This document shows, piece by piece, positions 60,601-64,000 of a stretch of DNA of 64,000 nt. The first letter of the stretch is position 1, and each line of letters opens with the position of its first letter. Under the pieces are notes generated by a model that saw only the letters and a list, made by a program, of their open reading frames with translations, made no database searches and was not told the DNA's origin. Origin of the DNA: Sphingomonadaceae bacterium. Its GTDB lineage: Bacteria > Pseudomonadota > Alphaproteobacteria > Sphingomonadales > Sphingomonadaceae. The position numbers were made by a program, and so were the translations under genes. The stretch spans positions 27,993 through 91,992 of the forward strand of contig PKED01000146.1 of NCBI GenBank assembly GCA_002863155.1, in the 5' to 3' direction.

Positions 60601-63087
60601 ATGACCGATTATCCGCTGATTGCCCCGCGTCCGCCGCGACTGAGCGCGCATCCGCACGACCTTGCCCGGCTGGAAGCGTCGGGCATCTACAGCAATAGCG
60701 GGCCTGAGGTCCGCGCGTTCGAGGCCGAGGCGACCGATCGCCTGTTTGGCGGCCAGGGCGCGACGATCACGGTTGCCAATGCAACGCTCGGGCTGCTGCT
60801 CGCGATCCGGCAGGCGGCGGGGTGGTTGCCCGAACCGGGATCGCTGGCGATCGTGCCCAGCTTTACCTTCGCGGCGACCGCGCAGGCGGCGCTCTGGGCC
60901 GGGCTTACCCCGTTGATCTGCGATATCGATCCCGACGACTGGTCCGCCTGCGCCCGTGCCGAGGAGCGCCTGCTGAGCCAATATGGCAGCCGGGTGTCGG
61001 TGATCGTGCCCTATGCGACTTTCGGCAACGCGATCGACCTCGATCGCTATGAATGGCTTCAGAGGCGCCACAATGTCGGCGTGGTGATCGATGCGGCTGC
61101 ATCGCTTGGCACGCTCGGCGCCGACGGCCTCGGCTTCGGCGCAAAGGCGCCCTTTGCCGTCGTGTTCTCGATGCATGCGACCAAGACATTCGCGGTCGCG
61201 GAGGGTGGCCTCGTCCATTCGGGCAATGTCGCGCTCATCGAAACGATCCGGTCGATGGCCAATTTCGGTTTCCAGGGCAGCCGCAGCGCGGCGATGCCGG
61301 GAATCAATGCCAAGCTGCCCGAGCTGATCGGCCTTGCCGCGCGGCTCAAGCTCGGCGAATTCGAATCGATCGCCGCCAACCGTGCCGCGATCGAGGGAGC
61401 GTATCGCGCCGAGCTGGGCGATTTCGACCTCCAGCGGCCCTATGGCACCCGCCGGGCAATGCAGTTCATGCCGGTGCTGCTGCCCGCAGCGATTGCCCGC
61501 CACCGTGCCGACATCCTCGCCGCGCTGGCTGAAAAGGGCGTGCAGGCCGGGCAATATTTCAGCCCGCATCTGGCCGAGCAGCCCTTTTTCAAGGCAAGTG
61601 CGATCATCGACCCCACCCCGGTCGCGGATCGGGTCGCGGCCCGCATCATATCATTGCCGATCACCGACGCGATGACGCCAGACGATGCAAAGGAGATTGC
61701 ACGGCGGTTCAGGGCAGTGTGCACCGCTGGCAGCCGACCGACGACGCTGCCGGCGCGCGCGCGGCGCTTTTCGGTCGCGCGCGTCGTGATCGTCGGCGCC
61801 GGGCCGGCGGGCACTGCCGTCCTTACCGCTGCGTCGAAGCACGGCCTGCTGCCGCAATTCTCGGACGGGCTGGTGATGGTCGATCGCGACGACGTGATCG
61901 GGCGCGGACGGCTCGGGCGCTACGCGATCACCTCGGACAGCACGGCCACCACGTTTCTCACCGCGGTCAAGGACAATCCGCATCCCGAGATCGCGATGCT
62001 GGAGGAACATCCCGCCGCCCGCACCGTCCGCCGCTTCACCGATGCGATGGGGGTGCCGCTAGTCGATGCCGGACCGCTGGTGCAGGCGACCGGCGAGCGG
62101 CTGGGCGCGCTTGTCGCCAGCTATGGCGGCGTCGTGATGACCGGACACGACGTGCTGGGGGCCGAGCGGACCGGCGACGGTCTGTGGCGTGTGCGGATGC
62201 GCGTGCAGGCAAGCGGGCGCGAGTTCGACCAGCTGAGCGAATCGATCGTCATTGCAACCGGCGGGCATCAGCCGCTCGACCGCATCGTCAGGCAGCGCGT
62301 CGCCGGCGCCCCGCTGCTCGCGCTGGCCGGCGATCGGCTGATGCAGTCGGACGACGTGCTGGGCCTGGGCGGGATGGCGCGTGTCGCCGACCTCCTCAGC
62401 ACGCGGCGCGCACCCCGCGTCGCGGTGATCGGCGGGTCGACCAGCGCGGTCGCGACGATCGCGCTGCTGCTGAAGAGCGTGCCCGCGCTGCCGTTCGGGG
62501 CAGGGGCGGTGACGCTGCTGCACCGCCGGCCGCTGCGCCCCTTCTACCCCTCGGTCGCGGCGGCCCATGCCGACGGCTTCACCGATTTCGGGCCGGACGA
62601 TGTCTGCCCGGTATCGGGCTTCGTCTATCGCCTTGCCGGGTTCCGGCTCGAAGCGCGCGAACTGGTGCTGCGCATGCTCGGCATCGGTGGTCGCGTGCCG
62701 GAGCCGCGCGTCCGGCTCCACCGGATCAGCGGTGACGACGATGCCGAGGCGCAGACGATCCTGAAAGACGTCGACCTGGTGATTGCCGCGCTCGGCTATC
62801 GCCCGGTGGCGCTGCCGCTCAGCGATATTGGCGGCCGGCCGATCGCGCTGGCTGCCGAGCGCGGCGCGCCGATGGTCGACCCGCATTGCCGCGTGGTCGC
62901 CGCCGATGGTCAGCCGCTGCCCGGCGTCTATGGGATCGGCCTCGCCGCCGGTTTCGTGCCCTGGGGTCGGCTGGGCGGTGAGCCGAGTTTCCGGGGCCAG
63001 GCCAATGGTCTTTGGCAATGGCAGAACGATGTCGGGCTGATGATCGTCGAGCAGGTGCTTCAATCGGCGGCGCGGGCGGTCGCGTGA
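60601..63087 (+). CDS. Fusion protein: DegT/DnrJ/EryC1/StrS-type PLP aminotransferase + FAD/NAD(P)-binding (monooxygenase-like) domain
   Basis: N-terminal YSNSGPEVRAFEAEATDRLFG, FTFAATAQAALWAGLTPLICDIDPDDW, FSMHATKTFAVAEGGLV (PLP Lys); C-terminal VARVVIVGAGPAGTAVLTAA (FAD) and RVAVIGGSTSAVATIALLL (NAD(P)). One continuous ORF. Confidence 0.88.
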   Translation: MTDYPLIAPRPPRLSAHPHDLARLEASGIYSNSGPEVRAFEAEATDRLFGGQGATITVANATLGLLLAIRQAAGWLPEPGSLAIVPSFTFAATAQAALWAGLTPLICDIDPDDWSACARAEERLLSQYGSRVSVIVPYATFGNAIDLDRYEWLQRRHNVGVVIDAAASLGTLGADGLGFGAKAPFAVVFSMHATKTFAVAEGGLVHSGNVALIETIRSMANFGFQGSRSAAMPGINAKLPELIGLAARLKLGEFESIAANRAAIEGAYRAELGDFDLQRPYGTRRAMQFMPVLLPAAIARHRADILAALAEKGVQAGQYFSPHLAEQPFFKASAIIDPTPVADRVAARIISLPITDAMTPDDAKEIARRFRAVCTAGSRPTTLPARARRFSVARVVIVGAGPAGTAVLTAASKHGLLPQFSDGLVMVDRDDVIGRGRLGRYAITSDSTATTFLTAVKDNPHPEIAMLEEHPAARTVRRFTDAMGVPLVDAGPLVQATGERLGALVASYGGVVMTGHDVLGAERTGDGLWRVRMRVQASGREFDQLSESIVIATGGHQPLDRIVRQRVAGAPLLALAGDRLMQSDDVLGLGGMARVADLLSTRRAPRVAVIGGSTSAVATIALLLKSVPALPFGAGAVTLLHRRPLRPFYPSVAAAHADGFTDFGPDDVCPVSGFVYRLAGFRLEARELVLRMLGIGGRVPEPRVRLHRISGDDDAEAQTILKDVDLVIAALGYRPVALPLSDIGGRPIALAAERGAPMVDPHCRVVAADGQPLPGVYGIGLAAGFVPWGRLGGEPSFRGQANGLWQWQNDVGLMIVEQVLQSAARAVA

Positions 63088-63986
63088 CGCCCGCCGTCTC
63101 GGTCATCATGGCCGCCTATAACGGCGCGGGCCTGATCGGCGAGACGATTGCCAGCCTGCAGGCGCAGACGCTGACCGATTTCGAAGCGGTGATCGTCGAT
63201 GATTGTTCGACCGACACCACGCGCGACGTGCTGCGTGGGATCGGCGATTCGCGTTTCCGGGTGATCGAGGCAGCGGTCAATCAGGGGCCGGTGCGCACGC
63301 GCAACCGCGCCCTTGCCGAGGCGCGGGGCCGCCACATCGCCGCGCTCGATCAGGATGACCTGTGCCATCCCTCGCGGTTGGCCGAGCAGGTCGCCTGGCT
63401 CGACGCGCATCCCGATACCGTCCTTGTCGCCAGCGCGGCCGATGTGCTGGTCGGCGGCACGGTCCGTGCTTCGACGCTGCCGGCGATGACGACACCGATG
63501 CTCGTCGAATGGATGCTGTGGATTTCGAACCCGCTGGTCTGGTCCTCGGTGATGATCCGCGGCGATGCGGCGCGCGCGCTTGATCCCTTCACCCGCCCCG
63601 AATTGCTCTATGCCGAGGATTTCGATCTCTATCACCGGCTCGGCGCACTTGGCCGGATAGCGCGGATCGACCGGCCGCTGCTGCGCTATCGCAGCCATGA
63701 AGGCGGTGCGTCGCAACGCTTCACCGATACGATGCTGGCGAGCGCGACGCGCGTTCTGGCGGCACGCTATGTGCCGGTGTTCGGCGATGGCGCGACCGCG
63801 CGAGCCCGGCTGGTGGTATCGCATGTGATGCAGCGTGCGCCCGTCCCCGATCGGGCGACGCTCGTTCTGCTCGGCCAGACCCTGTTTCCAGAGGATTCGG
63901 TGGAGAGTTCCACGGGGCCTGAAAACACATTATTGGGGGACGTTTTAAGTCCCTCAACTTGCAGTAGTCCCTGCAAACCTCAGTAG
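63084..63986 (+). CDS. Glycosyltransferase family 2, possibly 3'-disrupted
   Basis: VSVIMAAYNGAGLIGETIASLQAQTLTDFEAVIVDDCSTDTTRDVL...NRALAEARGRHIAALDQDD; GTG start overlaps the fusion stop. Last 30 or so residues have unlike composition. Confidence 0.85.
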   Translation: MTPAVSVIMAAYNGAGLIGETIASLQAQTLTDFEAVIVDDCSTDTTRDVLRGIGDSRFRVIEAAVNQGPVRTRNRALAEARGRHIAALDQDDLCHPSRLAEQVAWLDAHPDTVLVASAADVLVGGTVRASTLPAMTTPMLVEWMLWISNPLVWSSVMIRGDAARALDPFTRPELLYAEDFDLYHRLGALGRIARIDRPLLRYRSHEGGASQRFTDTMLASATRVLAARYVPVFGDGATARARLVVSHVMQRAPVPDRATLVLLGQTLFPEDSVESSTGPENTLLGDVLSPSTCSSPCKPQ

Positions 63987-64000
63987 ACATAGGTGATTCT

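Overview
The window is a high-GC, gene-dense chromosomal segment whose gene content and order look alphaproteobacterial, most likely Sphingomonas-like (inferred from sequence features only). I support 66 protein-coding genes and one tRNA-Leu(GAG). Main blocks: (1) a glycan-utilisation locus at about 1-9.9 kb, with TonB-dependent receptor, GH16 and GH3 diverging from GH36 and GH125; (2) MATE transporter, ftsE-ftsX-ydcF-plsC, hisC, metX-metW, ssb, feoB/feoA, ECF sigma factor, COQ9; (3) ene-reductase, P450 and a ribD-ribE-ribB(X)-ribH operon; (4) tonB, prs, crtZ, sucC, etfBA; (5) a second TonB receptor, dipeptidase, HDAC-like protein, nhaA, DUF389; (6) hppA, thiL, nusB, hisD/hisG; (7) a molybdenum hydroxylase (Ior-type) operon with cytochrome c; (8) at the right edge, a large PLP-aminotransferase/flavoprotein fusion coupled to a GT2 glycosyltransferase whose 3' end runs into compositionally different DNA. 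The most interesting leads are the aminotransferase-flavoprotein fusion, an HTH-fused RibB with a degenerate RibA domain and a palindrome just upstream, an orphan gene plus AT-rich island between nusB and thiL, and several unassigned palindromic operator candidates, including tandem copies 21 bp apart in the glycan-locus divergent promoter. No CRISPR array, rRNA operon, complete IS or prophage was seen.
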